DNA from: Kocuria rosea subsp. polaris
GTDB lineage: Bacteria > Actinomycetota > Actinomycetes > Actinomycetales > Micrococcaceae
NCBI GenBank assembly: GCA_023896275.1
Contig: MLDA01000014.1
Span: 55,844-119,843 of the forward strand
Reading direction: 5' to 3'
Length of the DNA: 64,000 nt
Shown: in pieces, positions 8,586-18,387 of the stretch
Layout: each line of letters opens with the position of its first letter
Numbering within the stretch: the stretch's first letter is position 1
Notes under the pieces: generated by a model
Databases searched by the model: none
What the model saw: only the letters and a program-made list of their open reading frames with translations
What the model was told of the DNA's origin: nothing
Translations under genes and position numbers: made by a program

Positions 8586-9509
8586 GTGCCGGTGCTGGAG
8601 GTCGCTGAGTACGACGACGGGACCCGCGTGGATGCGTTCGTCGCCGACATGCTGGGGATCTCCCGCTCCCACGCAGCCCAGCTGTGCAAAGACGGGCATG
8701 TCCTCATCGGGGAGAAGAAAGCGGCGAAGTCGCGCCGGCTCGCGACGGGGGAGAGCGTGCACGTCACGGTTCCGGAGCGTCCGGACCCGTTGGAAGTGAG
8801 GGTTGAGGCCGTGGAAGCACTGAAAATCATTGCCGAGACCGACGACTACGTCGTCATCGACAAACCAGTCGGGGTCGCCGCGCACCCCTCGCCCGGATGG
8901 GTCGGTCCCACTGTCGTCGGTGCTCTGGCCGCCGAGGGATACCGGATCAGCACGTCCGGCGCAGCCGAGCGGCAGGGAATCGTCCACCGGCTCGACGTCG
9001 GCACGTCCGGCCTCATGGTCGTTGCCACGAGCGAGCGCGCCTACACGGCGCTCAAGCAGGCGTTCCGAGACCGGACGCCGAAGAAGGTCTACCATACGGT
9101 GGTCCAGGGGATCCCGGACCCGCTCAAGGGGACCATTGACGCGCCCATCGGCCGACACCCCGGCCACGACTGGAAGTTCGCCGTGATGGAGGATGGCCGC
9201 GACTCGATCACCCACTACGAGGTCCTTGAGGCCTTCGGTCGTGCATCCCTGACCGAGGTTCACCTCGAGACCGGCCGCACGCACCAGATCCGCGTGCACT
9301 TCTCGGCGCTGAAGCACCCGTGTGCCGGCGATTTGACCTACGGGGCGGACCCGAAGCTGGCCGCCAGACTCGGCCTGACCCGCCAATGGCTGCACGCCCA
9401 TCGGCTGGGATTCCCGCACCCGGTCTCCGGCGAGTGGGTCGAATACGTCAGTGACTATCCCGCGGACCTGCAGGGCGCGCTCGAGCTTCTGCGCGACGGA
9501 CTGCACTAA
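8586..9509 (+). CDS. RluA/RluD family 23S rRNA pseudouridine synthase
   Basis: Isomerises uridines in 23S rRNA, probably the helix 69 sites if it is a true RluD. The 307-residue protein has an N-terminal S4 RNA-binding domain (about 1-75) and the catalytic motif [12 protein letters not shown] with Asp137, then [15 protein letters not shown] 8586 abuts the lspA stop codon, so the genes are one operon. Which uridine is modified cannot be told from the sequence, hence no symbol. Confidence 0.9.
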   Translation: MPVLEVAEYDDGTRVDAFVADMLGISRSHAAQLCKDGHVLIGEKKAAKSRRLATGESVHVTVPERPDPLEVRVEAVEALKIIAETDDYVVIDKPVGVAAHPSPGWVGPTVVGALAAEGYRISTSGAAERQGIVHRLDVGTSGLMVVATSERAYTALKQAFRDRTPKKVYHTVVQGIPDPLKGTIDAPIGRHPGHDWKFAVMEDGRDSITHYEVLEAFGRASLTEVHLETGRTHQIRVHFSALKHPCAGDLTYGADPKLAARLGLTRQWLHAHRLGFPHPVSGEWVEYVSDYPADLQGALELLRDGLH

Positions 9510-9593
9510 GGACTCCTGCACGGAACGACGGCGCTCGGTGCCGTTGGCGCGCCTGCTTTCCGGGCCCGGTGCGCAAACGTCGCCCACGGCTTT

Positions 9594-9599
9594 TAGAAT
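9594..9599 (+). promoter_or_regulatory. -10 element for a leaderless dnaE mRNA
   Basis: TAGAAT lies six bases before GTG 9606, the spacing at which transcription starts on the start codon itself. No Shine-Dalgarno sequence is present. Confidence 0.55.
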
Positions 9600-9605
9600 G
9601 TTCTG

Positions 9606-12600
9606 GTGGCTAATCAAGACGGTTTCGTTCATCTGCACACGCACACCGAGTATTCGATGCTCGACGGGGCGGCGCGATTGCCCGAGCTCTTCAAGGAGAC
9701 CGAGCGGCTGGGCATGGACGCCATCGCCACGACCGATCACGGCTACCTCTTCGGCGCCTTCGACTTCTGGAACAAAGCGACGAACGCCGGGATCAAGCCG
9801 ATCATCGGCGTCGAGGCCTATGTCACCCCGGGCACCGAGCGGTACGACAAGACGCGTGTGAAGTGGCGCACTGAGGAAGCCCAGAAGGGCGACGACGTCT
9901 CCGGTGGCGGCCTCTACACGCACATGACGCTGCTCAGCTACAACAACAAGGGCATGCGCAACCTCTTCAAGGGCGGCTCCTTGGCGTCACTGGATTCGCC
10001 ACTGGGCAAGTACCCCCGCTGGGACCGCGAGCTGCTCAACGAATACGCCGAGGGGCTTATCGCCACGACGGGCTGCCCGTCCGGGGAGGTGCAGACCCGA
10101 CTGCGCCTCGGCCAGTACGAGGAGGCCAAGCGCGCCGCCGCCGAATTCCGCGAGATCTTCGGCGCGGAGAACTACTTCTGCGAGCTCATGGACCACGGCC
10201 TGCAGATCGAGCGCCGCGTGACCAAGGATCTGATGCGGCTGGCCAAGGAGCTCGACCTGCCACTGCTCGCGACCAACGACCTGCACTATACGCACGAGCA
10301 CGATGCGAAGGCGCACGAGGCGCTGCTCGCCATCAACTCGGGTTCGACGCTTAATGAGCCGACCTACGATCAGGGCGGGTCCCGCTTCGCCTTCTCGGGA
10401 TCGGGCTACTACGTCAAGAGCCCCCGTGAGATGCGGGAGCTCTTCAAGGAGCTGCCGGAGGCATGCGACAACACGCTGCGGATCGCCGAGCGGGTCGACG
10501 TATCCTTCGACATGGACGTGAACTACATGCCGAAGTTCCCCTGCCCACCGGGGGAGGACGAGACGAGCTGGGTCATCAAGGAGGTCGACAAGGGGCTGCA
10601 CTATCGGTACCCGGACGGCATCCCCGAGGAGTCGCGCAAGCAGGCCGACTACGAGCTGGACATCATCATCAAGATGGGATTCCCGGGCTACTTCCTGGTC
10701 GTGGCCGACTTTATCAACTGGTCCAAGGACAACGGGATCCGGGTCGGGCCGGGCCGCGGCTCCGGCGCAGGCTCCATGGTCGCCTACGCGATGCGTATCA
10801 CCGACCTGGACCCGCTGAAGCACGGCCTGATCTTCGAGCGCTTCCTCAACCCGGACCGTGTGTCCATGCCCGACTTCGACGTCGACTTCGATGATCGTCG
10901 CCGGTCCGAAGTCATCAAGTACGTGACCGAGAAGTACGGCGACGAGCGCGTCGCGATGATCGTCACCTACGGTTCAATCAAGACTAAGCAGGCGCTCAAG
11001 GACTCCTCGCGCGTCCTCGGCTACCCGTTCAGCATGGGTGAACAGCTGACCAAGGCGCTGCCGCCGGCCGTCATGGCGAAGGACATCCCGCTCAAGGACA
11101 TCGAAGACCCGAAGGCGCAGCGCTATGCCGAAGCCAGCGACTTCCGCAACCTGATCGCCAACGACCCGGAGGCGGCCCGCGTCTTCGAGACCGCGAAGGG
11201 CCTCGAGGGCCTGAAGCGTCAGTGGGGAGTGCACGCCGCAGGCGTGATCATGAGTTCCGACCCCGTCATCGACGTCATCCCGATCATGCGCCGCCTCCAG
11301 GACGGCCAGGTCATCACGCAGTTCGACTACCCGACGTGCGAGGGCCTCGGCCTGATCAAGATGGACTTCCTCGGCCTGCGCAACCTCACGATCGTCTCCG
11401 ATGCGATCGAGAACATCCAGGCGAACAAGGGCGAGACCCTCGACCTCGAGCGGCTGGAGACGGACGACCGCGCCTCCTACGAGCTGCTGGCCCGCGGCGA
11501 CACGCTCGGCGTGTTCCAGCTCGACGGCGGGCCCATGCGCGCCCTGCTCCGCCTAATGCGGCCCGACAACTTCGAGGACATCTCCGCCGTCATCGCGCTG
11601 TATCGACCGGGCCCCATGGGCGCGAACTCGCACAACAACTACGCGCTGCGCAAGAACGGCCTGCAGGAGGTTACGCCCATCCACCCGGAGCTCGAGGAGC
11701 CGCTCAAGGAGATCCTCGACACGACCTACGGCCTGATCGTGTATCAGGAGCAGGTCATGGCCATCGCGCAGAAGGTTGCCGGCTACTCGCTCGGCCAGGC
11801 CGACATCCTGCGCCGCGCGATGGGCAAGAAGAAGAAATCGGAGCTCGACAAGCAGTACGAGGCTTTCCATCAGGGCATGATCGACGGCGGCTTCTCAGAG
11901 GCCGCGATCAAGTCGCTCTGGGACATCCTGCTGCCGTTCTCGGACTACGCGTTCAACAAGGCCCACTCGGCCGCGTACGGACTCGTCTCCTACTGGACCG
12001 CCTATCTCAAGGCCCACCACCCGGCTGAATACATGGCAGCACTGCTCACGTCCGTCGGCGACGACAAGGACAAACTCGCCATGTACCTCAACGAGTGCCG
12101 GCGCATGGGCATCACGGTGCTGCCGCCGGACGTCTCCGAGTCGGCGCTGAACTTCACGCCGGTCGGCAAGGACATCCGCTTCGGCATGGGTGCCATCCGC
12201 AACGTGGGCACCAACGTCGTCAACGCCATGGTCGAGGCCCGCGAGGAGAAGGGGCGCTTCGAGTCGTTCAGCGACTTCCTCCAGAAGGTCCCGGCGGTGG
12301 TCTGCAACAAGCGCACGATCGAGTCCCTGATCAAGGCCGGCGCGTTCGACGAGTTGGGGCACGCGCGCCGTGCGCTCGCGATGATCCACGAGGAGGCCGT
12401 CGACTCCGTCGTCGTGCTCAAGCGCAACGAGGCAGCCAACCAGTTCGATCTCTTCAGCGGGCTCGACGGCGACGCCGCGGGATCCAGTCTGACCGTCGAG
12501 ATACCGGATCTGCCCGAGTGGGAGAAGAAGGACAAGCTTTCGTTCGAACGCGAGATGCTGGGGCTCTACGTCTCCGACCACCCGCTGCAGGGACTCGGCG

Positions 12601-13166
12601 GCGTGCTCGAGCAACATGCGGACATGCCCATCAACCACCTGCTTGGTGAGGATGGGCCCCATGACGGGCAGATGGTCAAGATCGCGGGCATGATCACGTC
12701 GCTGCAGCGGCGCATCGCGAAGTCGAGCGGCAACCCCTACGCGCGCTGCGAGGTGGAGGACATGTCGGGCTCCATCGAGGTCATGTTCTTCGGCCAGGCC
12801 TACGGACCGATCGCGTCCGTGCTCGCCGAGGACCTCATCGTCGTGATCAAGGGCCGCTTCCAGCGGCGCGACGACGGTGCGATCAGCATCTCCGCGCAGG
12901 AGATGACGATCCCGGAGATCAGCGAGGACGGGCTGGCCGGGCCCGTCGTGATCTCCATGCAGAGCCACAAGGCCACCGAGGAGGTCGTCTCGCGCCTCGG
13001 CAACGTGCTGCAGACGCACCCGGGCAACACTGAGGTGCGGGTCAAGCTCGCTGGCACGCGGACCGTGCAGCTCATGCGCCTCGGGCCGGATTTTCGGGTC
13101 AACCCCAATCCGGCGCTCTTCGGCGACCTCAAGGTCCTGCTCGGGCCCGCCTGCCTCGACGTCTAG
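9606..13166 (+). CDS. dnaE: DNA polymerase III subunit alpha DnaE
   Basis: Replicative polymerase. The 1186-residue protein has an N-terminal PHP domain ([24 protein letters not shown]) and the polymerase core with [16 protein letters not shown] and the acidic motif PDFDVDFDD at about 422-430, which holds catalytic aspartates. It continues with [15 protein letters not shown], helix-hairpin-helix segments, and a C-terminal OB fold (about 1010-1090, [14 protein letters not shown]). The PHP metal residues look largely intact, as expected for the DnaE1 type that proofreads in actinobacteria. GTG 9606 is preceded by a -10 at leaderless spacing. It stands alone between the rluD-type gene and hisD. 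Confidence 0.97.
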   Translation: MANQDGFVHLHTHTEYSMLDGAARLPELFKETERLGMDAIATTDHGYLFGAFDFWNKATNAGIKPIIGVEAYVTPGTERYDKTRVKWRTEEAQKGDDVSGGGLYTHMTLLSYNNKGMRNLFKGGSLASLDSPLGKYPRWDRELLNEYAEGLIATTGCPSGEVQTRLRLGQYEEAKRAAAEFREIFGAENYFCELMDHGLQIERRVTKDLMRLAKELDLPLLATNDLHYTHEHDAKAHEALLAINSGSTLNEPTYDQGGSRFAFSGSGYYVKSPREMRELFKELPEACDNTLRIAERVDVSFDMDVNYMPKFPCPPGEDETSWVIKEVDKGLHYRYPDGIPEESRKQADYELDIIIKMGFPGYFLVVADFINWSKDNGIRVGPGRGSGAGSMVAYAMRITDLDPLKHGLIFERFLNPDRVSMPDFDVDFDDRRRSEVIKYVTEKYGDERVAMIVTYGSIKTKQALKDSSRVLGYPFSMGEQLTKALPPAVMAKDIPLKDIEDPKAQRYAEASDFRNLIANDPEAARVFETAKGLEGLKRQWGVHAAGVIMSSDPVIDVIPIMRRLQDGQVITQFDYPTCEGLGLIKMDFLGLRNLTIVSDAIENIQANKGETLDLERLETDDRASYELLARGDTLGVFQLDGGPMRALLRLMRPDNFEDISAVIALYRPGPMGANSHNNYALRKNGLQEVTPIHPELEEPLKEILDTTYGLIVYQEQVMAIAQKVAGYSLGQADILRRAMGKKKKSELDKQYEAFHQGMIDGGFSEAAIKSLWDILLPFSDYAFNKAHSAAYGLVSYWTAYLKAHHPAEYMAALLTSVGDDKDKLAMYLNECRRMGITVLPPDVSESALNFTPVGKDIRFGMGAIRNVGTNVVNAMVEAREEKGRFESFSDFLQKVPAVVCNKRTIESLIKAGAFDELGHARRALAMIHEEAVDSVVVLKRNEAANQFDLFSGLDGDAAGSSLTVEIPDLPEWEKKDKLSFEREMLGLYVSDHPLQGLGGVLEQHADMPINHLLGEDGPHDGQMVKIAGMITSLQRRIAKSSGNPYARCEVEDMSGSIEVMFFGQAYGPIASVLAEDLIVVIKGRFQRRDDGAISISAQEMTIPEISEDGLAGPVVISMQSHKATEEVVSRLGNVLQTHPGNTEVRVKLAGTRTVQLMRLGPDFRVNPNPALFGDLKVLLGPACLDV

Positions 13167-13226
13167 TGCGAGGCGGGCCACGCGTCACACGCGGGCACGA
13201 CGACGGCCGCGCCCCGGTTGCGCACG

Positions 13227-13232
13227 TAAACT
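13227..13232 (+). promoter_or_regulatory. -10 element for a leaderless hisD mRNA
   Basis: TAAACT ends seven bases before GTG 13240; no ribosome-binding site is visible and no -35 match is present. Confidence 0.5.
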
Positions 13233-13239
13233 TGCTCCC

Positions 13240-14622
13240 GTGACTGAGAATGCTTCGACCCCGGTGACCCTTTCCGATAGCGACGCCCCCGTCCGGACCA
13301 TGGACCTGCGCGGGAGCGCCACGGGCCACGAGCTGACCCATGCCGAGCTGAAGGCTGTCATGCCGCGGCCCGAGCAGGACTCGGGCACGGCCACGGCCGC
13401 CGTCGAGGAGATCATCGCGCGCGTGCGCGCGGACGGGTTCTCCGCGCTGGCCCAGCTGGCGTCCCGGTTCGACGGCGTTGAGCAGAGCACGACCCTCGTC
13501 CCCGCGGCCGAGCTCGCTCGCGCCGCCGCGGCTCTCGACCCGGCGGTCCGGGCCGCACTCGACGAGTCAATCGCCCGCGCTCGCGACTTCGCCGCGGCGC
13601 AGCGGCCGCAAGACGCGTCGTCGACGTTCGGGAACGGGGCCGTGGTGACCCAGCGCTGGGAGCCCGTGCGGCGCGTGGGCCTGTACGTTCCGGGCGGGCT
13701 CGCCGTCTACCCGAGCTCCGTTGTCATGAATGCGGTTCCGGCCCTGGCCGCGGGCGTGGGCTCGCTGGCCCTGGCCTCGCCGCCCCAGCGCGAGTTCGGC
13801 GGGCTGCCGCACCCGACAATCCTCGCCGCCGCCCACCTGCTGGGCATCGAGGAGGTGCACGCCGTGGGCGGCGCGCAGGCCGTGGCCGCCTTCGCCTACG
13901 GCATCGAGGCCGCGGGCGACGCCGCCGCCATCGAACCGGTCGACGTCGTCACTGGGCCCGGAAACATCTTCGTCGCCACGGCCAAGCGCCTCGTCAAGGG
14001 CGTCGTCGGCATCGACGCCGAGGCCGGCCCCACGGAGATCGCGATTCTCGCGGACGAGACCGCGAACCCGGCCTTCGTCGCGGCGGACATGATCAGCCAA
14101 GCCGAGCACGATCCGAACGCGGCGGCCGTGCTCGTCACCGACTCCGAGCGTCTCGCGTCCGGGGTGCGCGCCGCGCTGGCCGAGCAGATCGCGACGACTA
14201 AGCACCACGAACGGGTCGCGACCGCGCTCGGCGGGCGGCAGTCGGCGATCGTCCTCGTCGACGACGTCGACGCCGGGCTGCGGGTGTGCAACGTGTACGC
14301 GGCCGAACACCTCGAGATCCACACGCGCGACGCGCAGGAGATCGCAGCGCGGGTGACCGCCGCCGGGGCCGTCTTCGTCGGACCGTACAGCCCCGTGAGC
14401 CTCGGCGACTACAGCGCCGGCTCCAATCACGTGCTGCCGACGAGCGGAACGGCCGCCTATGCCTCGGGACTGAACGTCGCGACGTTCATGAAGGCGATCC
14501 AGGTCATCGACTATTCGCAGGCCGCACTGGCGGAGGTCGCCGGGCACGTCGTCGCCCTCGCCCGGGCCGAGGATCTGCCGGCGCACGGGGACGCGGTCCT
14601 CGTCCGCGGCATGGGGGAGTAG
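13240..14622 (+). CDS. hisD: Histidinol dehydrogenase HisD
   Basis: Zn-dependent, NAD-linked enzyme oxidising histidinol to histidine, the last two steps of the pathway. The 460-residue protein has [18 protein letters not shown], the signature region around [30 protein letters not shown], the zinc/base motif [15 protein letters not shown] and [14 protein letters not shown]. It is somewhat longer than the usual 430-440 residues because of an N-terminal extension of about 20. The rest of the histidine operon is not in the window downstream; nrdR follows instead. Confidence 0.95.
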   Translation: MTENASTPVTLSDSDAPVRTMDLRGSATGHELTHAELKAVMPRPEQDSGTATAAVEEIIARVRADGFSALAQLASRFDGVEQSTTLVPAAELARAAAALDPAVRAALDESIARARDFAAAQRPQDASSTFGNGAVVTQRWEPVRRVGLYVPGGLAVYPSSVVMNAVPALAAGVGSLALASPPQREFGGLPHPTILAAAHLLGIEEVHAVGGAQAVAAFAYGIEAAGDAAAIEPVDVVTGPGNIFVATAKRLVKGVVGIDAEAGPTEIAILADETANPAFVAADMISQAEHDPNAAAVLVTDSERLASGVRAALAEQIATTKHHERVATALGGRQSAIVLVDDVDAGLRVCNVYAAEHLEIHTRDAQEIAARVTAAGAVFVGPYSPVSLGDYSAGSNHVLPTSGTAAYASGLNVATFMKAIQVIDYSQAALAEVAGHVVALARAEDLPAHGDAVLVRGMGE

Positions 14623-14663
14623 CGGGGCGATCCGCAAGACGTGGGAATGACAGCTTTGTGATT

Positions 14664-14679
14664 ACACTAGATCTAGTCG
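14664..14679 (+). promoter_or_regulatory. Palindrome resembling an NrdR box before nrdR
   Basis: ACTAGATCTAGT (14666-14677) is a perfect 12-bp palindrome within ACACTAGATCTAGTCG, similar to the NrdR box pattern with CAC and GTG flanks around an AT-rich centre. It overlaps TACACT (14663-14668), a candidate -10. Only one box is seen, whereas NrdR usually binds a pair about 31-33 bp apart. Confidence 0.4.
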
Positions 14680-14721
14680 ACCGGCGGGAATCCGCCCGTA
14701 GCGCGTGAGGAGGAACGGCAC

Positions 14722-15210
14722 ATGCACTGCCCGTACTGCCGCCATACCGACTCCCGCGTCGTCGACTCCCGCGTCGCCGACGACGGGTCCGCGATCAGGC
14801 GCCGCCGACAGTGCGGCGAATGCGGACGCCGATTCACGACCGTCGAAACCGCCAGCCTCTCCGTGATCAAACGTTCCGGCGTGGCTGAGCCGTTCAGCCG
14901 GTCCAAGGTCATCAGCGGCGTGCGCAAGGCCTGCCAGGGCCGTCCGGTCACGGACGACGATCTGGCGGTGCTGGCGCAGGAGGTCGAGGAGGCCGTCCGG
15001 CTCTCGGGCACCGCCGAAATCGACGCCCACCAAGTCGGCCTCGCCATCCTCGGGCCGCTGCAGAAGCTCGATCAGGTGGCGTTCCTTCGTTTCGCCAGCG
15101 TGTACCAGGGCTTCGAGTCCCTCGAGGACTTCGAGGCGTCTATTGCGAAGCTCCGCGCCGAGAGCCCGGACACTCCCACGGGTATCCAGCGGCCGCTGAC
15201 GGCCGACTGA
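14722..15210 (+). CDS. nrdR: Transcriptional repressor NrdR
   Basis: NrdR represses ribonucleotide reductase genes in response to ATP/dATP. The 162-residue protein has the zinc ribbon [17 protein letters not shown] with the second pair CGECGRRF, then the ATP-cone domain (about 48-138, [17 protein letters not shown]). GAGGAGG stands seven bases or so before the ATG. A palindrome upstream may be its own operator. It is followed by a strong bidirectional terminator. Confidence 0.96.
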   Translation: MHCPYCRHTDSRVVDSRVADDGSAIRRRRQCGECGRRFTTVETASLSVIKRSGVAEPFSRSKVISGVRKACQGRPVTDDDLAVLAQEVEEAVRLSGTAEIDAHQVGLAILGPLQKLDQVAFLRFASVYQGFESLEDFEASIAKLRAESPDTPTGIQRPLTAD

Positions 15211-15252
15211 ATCACAGGCTCCGCCGGCGGCGCAGGACCCGTTCGGCGGCAC

Positions 15253-15307
15253 AAAAAATCCGGTGGTGGTCTCGGAGGGGAAGCCGAGACCGCCACCGGT
15301 TCTTTTT
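15253..15307. terminator. Bidirectional terminator between nrdR and ppgK
   Basis: A 16-bp stem with one wobble pair (15260-15275 with 15284-15299), flanked by A6 on the left and TTCTTTTT on the right, so it serves both converging genes. Confidence 0.9.
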
Positions 15308-15322
15308 CGACCGGCCCGGGAC

Positions 15323-16123
15323 CTACTTGACGAGCTTGAAGTGCAGCGCGGCCTGCAGACCGGCTCCGACGATGCCGGCGTTGTTCTTCAGTTTCGCCGT
15401 GACGATCGGCGTGCGCAGATTCAGCAGCGGCAGGTAGTCCTCGCTGCGCTTCGAGATTCCGCCGCCGACAATGAACAGTTTCGGCGAGAACAAGAACTCG
15501 ACGTGGGAGAAATAGCGCTGCAGGCGCTGGGCGTATTCGTCCCAGGGCAGGTCCTCGCGCTCGCGCGCCGAGGCGGAAGCACGGGTCTCCGCGCCGTGTC
15601 CGTCCAGCTCGAGGTGGCCGAGCTCGAAGTTGGGGATCAGCTGCCCGTCGTAGAGCATCGCGGAACCGATGCCCGTGCCCAGGGTGATGGCCAGAACCGA
15701 GCCGGCGATGTTCTCACCGGCACCGTAACGTGCCTCGGCAAGACCTGCGGCGTCGGCGTCATTGATGACGTGCACGTCGCGGCCCAGGCGCTCCGTGAAG
15801 ATGCGGTCGACGTCGGCATCGATCCACGAGTCGTCGATGTTGGCAGCCGAGCGCGCGACACCTTCGTCGATGATGGCGGGGAAGGCCGCGCCGATGGGCG
15901 TGTCCGCTGCGGGGGCCTCGTCGCGCTTCATCAGCTCCTCGACGATCTCGGCCAGCACCTCCGCGACGGCCTCGGGCGTCGACGGCTTCGGCGTCGGGAT
16001 CCGGAACCGGTCGCCGATGAGTTTGCCCCGCTTCAGGTCGACGATGCCGCCCTTCATGCCGGTGCCGCCGATGTCGACGCCGATCGCCGTCGTCGGCTTG
16101 TCCTTCTTGCTGTCCTTGGCCAT
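15323..16123 (-). CDS. ppgK: Polyphosphate--glucose phosphotransferase PpgK
   Basis: Actinobacterial glucokinase of the ROK family that phosphorylates glucose from polyphosphate (and often ATP). The 266-residue protein has the phosphate motif GVDIGGTGMKGGIVD at about 15-29, then TPKPSTPEAV, VINDADAAGLAEARYG, LGTGIGSA and the FELGHLELDGHGAE segment. The ATG at 16123 has AGAGGAAA before it. The expected zinc-type cysteines of other ROK members are absent, as usual for PpgK. It lies downstream of map on the same strand, 59 bases away. Confidence 0.92.
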   Translation of the reverse strand: MAKDSKKDKPTTAIGVDIGGTGMKGGIVDLKRGKLIGDRFRIPTPKPSTPEAVAEVLAEIVEELMKRDEAPAADTPIGAAFPAIIDEGVARSAANIDDSWIDADVDRIFTERLGRDVHVINDADAAGLAEARYGAGENIAGSVLAITLGTGIGSAMLYDGQLIPNFELGHLELDGHGAETRASASAREREDLPWDEYAQRLQRYFSHVEFLFSPKLFIVGGGISKRSEDYLPLLNLRTPIVTAKLKNNAGIVGAGLQAALHFKLVK

Positions 16124-16182
16124 CTGTTTCCTCTGGTTGGTCCCGCCGCGACCGGCGGGAGTTCCTTGCGAGTGAAAATCCC

Positions 16183-17055
16183 CTACGGGACGGTCAGTAC
16201 CTCGGCGCCCGACTCCGTGACGACGAGCGTGTGCTCGAACTGGGCGGTGCGCTTGCGGTCGCGGGTCACGGCTGTCCAGCCGTCCTCCCACATTTCCCAC
16301 TCGGTCGTTCCGAGCGTGAGCATCGGTTCGATCGTGAACACCATGCCCGGCTCGATCTGCTGGTTGTACGCAGGGGCGGCGTCGTAGTGGGGGATGATGA
16401 GTCCGGTGTGGAACGCCTTGCCGACGCCGTGGCCGGTGAAGTCGCGGACGACGCCGTAACCGAAGCGTTTGGCGTACGAGGTGATCGTCCGTCCGATGAC
16501 GTTGATCTCGCGTCCCGGTGCCACCGCCTTGATCGCGCGGCGCAGGGATTCCTCGGTCCGTTCCACGAGCAGTCGCGAGTCGTGGTCGACGTCGCCGGAC
16601 AAGAACGTGCGGTTGGTGTCGCCGTGAACGCCGTCGACGAAGGCTGTGATGTCGACGTTGACGATGTCGCCGTCCTCGAGCCGAGTCGTATCCGGGATGC
16701 CGTGGCAGATGACCTCGTTGATCGACGTGCACGTGCTCTTCGGGAAGCCGCGGTACCCCAGGGTCGAGGGGTAGGCATGGTGATCGAGCAGGAATTCGTG
16801 CCCGATGCGGTCCAGTTCGTCGGTGGTGACGCCCGGGGCGACCGCACGGCCGACCGCCTCGAGGGCGCCGGCGGCGATCTTCGAGGCGTGACGGATCTTC
16901 TCGATCGTCTCGGCGTCGTAGACGTCGGAGCCTTCGTACTTGGCCGGCGCCGGCTTGCCGACGTACTCGGGTCGGCGGATCGACGTCGGAACGGTGCGGA
17001 TCGGCGTGGGTGTGCCGGGGGTCAGCTGTCCTGTGGGAGCGGTGGAAATGGCCAT
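16183..17055 (-). CDS. map: Methionine aminopeptidase, type I
   Basis: Removes initiator methionine from nascent proteins. The 290-residue protein has a roughly 40-residue N-terminal extension rich in Pro and Thr, then the pita-bread fold with the metal ligands in [20 protein letters not shown] (two Asp), [13 protein letters not shown] (His), MVFTIEPML (Glu) and [11 protein letters not shown] (Glu). The extension matches the long map type of actinobacteria with an SH3-binding-like segment. I chose ATG 17055 (VAIST-like start MAIST) because TAGGAT sits seven bases before it; an in-frame ATG lies six codons upstream. Confidence 0.94.
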   Translation of the reverse strand: MAISTAPTGQLTPGTPTPIRTVPTSIRRPEYVGKPAPAKYEGSDVYDAETIEKIRHASKIAAGALEAVGRAVAPGVTTDELDRIGHEFLLDHHAYPSTLGYRGFPKSTCTSINEVICHGIPDTTRLEDGDIVNVDITAFVDGVHGDTNRTFLSGDVDHDSRLLVERTEESLRRAIKAVAPGREINVIGRTITSYAKRFGYGVVRDFTGHGVGKAFHTGLIIPHYDAAPAYNQQIEPGMVFTIEPMLTLGTTEWEMWEDGWTAVTRDRKRTAQFEHTLVVTESGAEVLTVP

Positions 17056-17062
17056 GGTTCCG

Positions 17063-17068
17063 ATCCTA
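17063..17068 (-). promoter_or_regulatory. -10 element for a leaderless map mRNA
   Basis: Read on the minus strand, TAGGAT ends seven bases before ATG 17055. This supports the chosen start over the in-frame ATG farther upstream, which overlaps the -10 itself. Confidence 0.5.
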
Positions 17069-17202
17069 TCCATGCGACTCGCGCGCGGGCGAGTAACGTT
17101 GCGGTCAAGTTTGGTGGCGCGAGCACCATCGCAACGCGGAATACACAAGGGGAAGGACACCTGGCGAGCGGACTCACCGGTGGCTACCGGTTCGGCGTCG
17201 TG

Positions 17203-17223
17203 ACCCACCAGTCGAAGGGTGGG
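17203..17223 (-). terminator. Small GC-rich hairpin after panB
   Basis: CCCACC and GGTGGG pair around an eight-base loop, 35 bases past the panB stop on the minus strand. There is no T tract, so termination is uncertain. Confidence 0.35.
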
Positions 17224-17257
17224 ACGCCGCCAGTGATGCAGCTTACATGAACTGCCG

Positions 17258-18124
17258 CTAGAACGAGTGCTCCGTGTCGGGAAATGCCCCCGAGGCGACA
17301 TCTGCGCGGTAGGCGGTGACGGCGTTGTGCACCACGGAACGCAGGTCCGCATACTGCTTCACGAAGCGCGGCAGGCGGCCCCGGCGCAGGCCGAGCAGGT
17401 CCTGCCAGACGAGGACCTGGCCCGTCGTGGCGTTGCCGGCGCCGATGCCGATCGTCGGGACGGACAGCGCCTCGTCCACCCGGGCGGCGGCCTCCGCCGG
17501 CACCATCTCCATGAGCACGCAGAACGCGCCGGCGGCCTCGAGCGCCAGCGCGTCCTCGATGAGCGCCGCGGCGGCGTCGCCGCGGCCCTGGACCCGGTAG
17601 CCGCCGAGGGCGTGTTCGCTCTGCGGGGTGAACCCGATGTGACCGATGACGGGCACGCCCGCGGCGGTCAGCGCGCGCACGTGGTCGGCGAAATAGGCGC
17701 CGCCCTCCAGCTTCACGGCGTGCACGCCCGATTCCTTCATGAGGCGCACACCAGTCGTCACGGCCTGCTCGACGGAGGCCTCGTAGGAGCCGAACGGCAG
17801 GTCGACGACGACGAGCGCGCGCTTGGCGCCGGAAACGACGGACTTGGCGAAGACGATCATCTCGTCGAGGGTGATCGGCAACGTCGTGGCATGGCCCATG
17901 ACGTTGTTTGCTGCGGAGTCGCCGACGAGCAGCGTCTCCACGCCGGCCTCGTCGAACACCTCGGCCATGAGCGTGTCGTACGCGGTCAGCATCGAGAACC
18001 TGCGCCCCTCCGCCTTGGCCTGGGCCAGGTGGTGGGTGCGGATCTTCGCCGGCGTCATCGCCGACGGGGTCTCATCGGCCTCCGCGGCGGAGTTGGCGTA
18101 CGGTGCTTTCTGCTCAGAACTCAT
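17258..18124 (-). CDS. panB: 3-methyl-2-oxobutanoate hydroxymethyltransferase PanB
   Basis: Makes ketopantoate from ketoisovalerate and methylene-tetrahydrofolate, the first committed step to pantothenate and CoA. The 288-residue protein has a 25-residue N-terminal extension, then the TIM barrel with MLTAYD, the metal Asp in [37 protein letters not shown] and PTIGIGAG. It starts at ATG 18124 with a TAGGCT -10 six bases before it. No panC or panD is adjacent. Confidence 0.95.
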   Translation of the reverse strand: MSSEQKAPYANSAAEADETPSAMTPAKIRTHHLAQAKAEGRRFSMLTAYDTLMAEVFDEAGVETLLVGDSAANNVMGHATTLPITLDEMIVFAKSVVSGAKRALVVVDLPFGSYEASVEQAVTTGVRLMKESGVHAVKLEGGAYFADHVRALTAAGVPVIGHIGFTPQSEHALGGYRVQGRGDAAAALIEDALALEAAGAFCVLMEMVPAEAAARVDEALSVPTIGIGAGNATTGQVLVWQDLLGLRRGRLPRFVKQYADLRSVVHNAVTAYRADVASGAFPDTEHSF

Positions 18125-18130
18125 GGACCC

Positions 18131-18136
18131 AGCCTA
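18131..18136 (-). promoter_or_regulatory. -10 element for a leaderless panB mRNA
   Basis: Minus-strand TAGGCT, then GGGTCC, then the ATG of panB; six-base spacing. Confidence 0.5.
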
Positions 18137-18260
18137 ATTCACGCGGCCGCGGCCGCTGCCGGAAGCGGCCTCCGACCCCCGGCTCAAGCTCGCCGTGGTA
18201 CCCGTTGGCGGTGACGAAACGACCTTGTCATGTGTGCACGGCATACTGGAGGCCGACGAG

Positions 18261-18266
18261 TAGAGT
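18261..18266 (+). promoter_or_regulatory. Probable glnA2 promoter -10 and long leader
   Basis: TAGAGT is the best -10 upstream of glnA2 and implies a leader of about 115 bases. The leader can form two or more small hairpins (CGGAGC-GGGAT-GCTCCG near 18285, and CGTCG-TGA-CGACG just before the ribosome-binding site). GAAAC-N6-GTCAT (18216-18231) about 45 bases upstream resembles half a GlnR box. Confidence 0.4.
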
Positions 18267-18387
18267 GGCACTGACATGCCTTGCGGAGCGGGATGCTCCG
18301 ACGAGGTCGGGCCACTGCCGAGCCCGTCGGGGAAATGCCAAGTAGGCCGACGTCGTGACGACGGCGTCGACGTGGAAGGAGACCCAA

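Noticed and set aside
8118..9923. 601-codon minus-strand frame across lspA, the RluD-type gene and dnaE
   Set aside because: Spans three convincing plus-strand genes and shows no motifs.
18267..18387. glnA2 leader as a glutamine riboswitch
   Set aside because: The known glutamine-binding RNA motifs are cyanobacterial and I see no matching conserved core; only generic hairpins.
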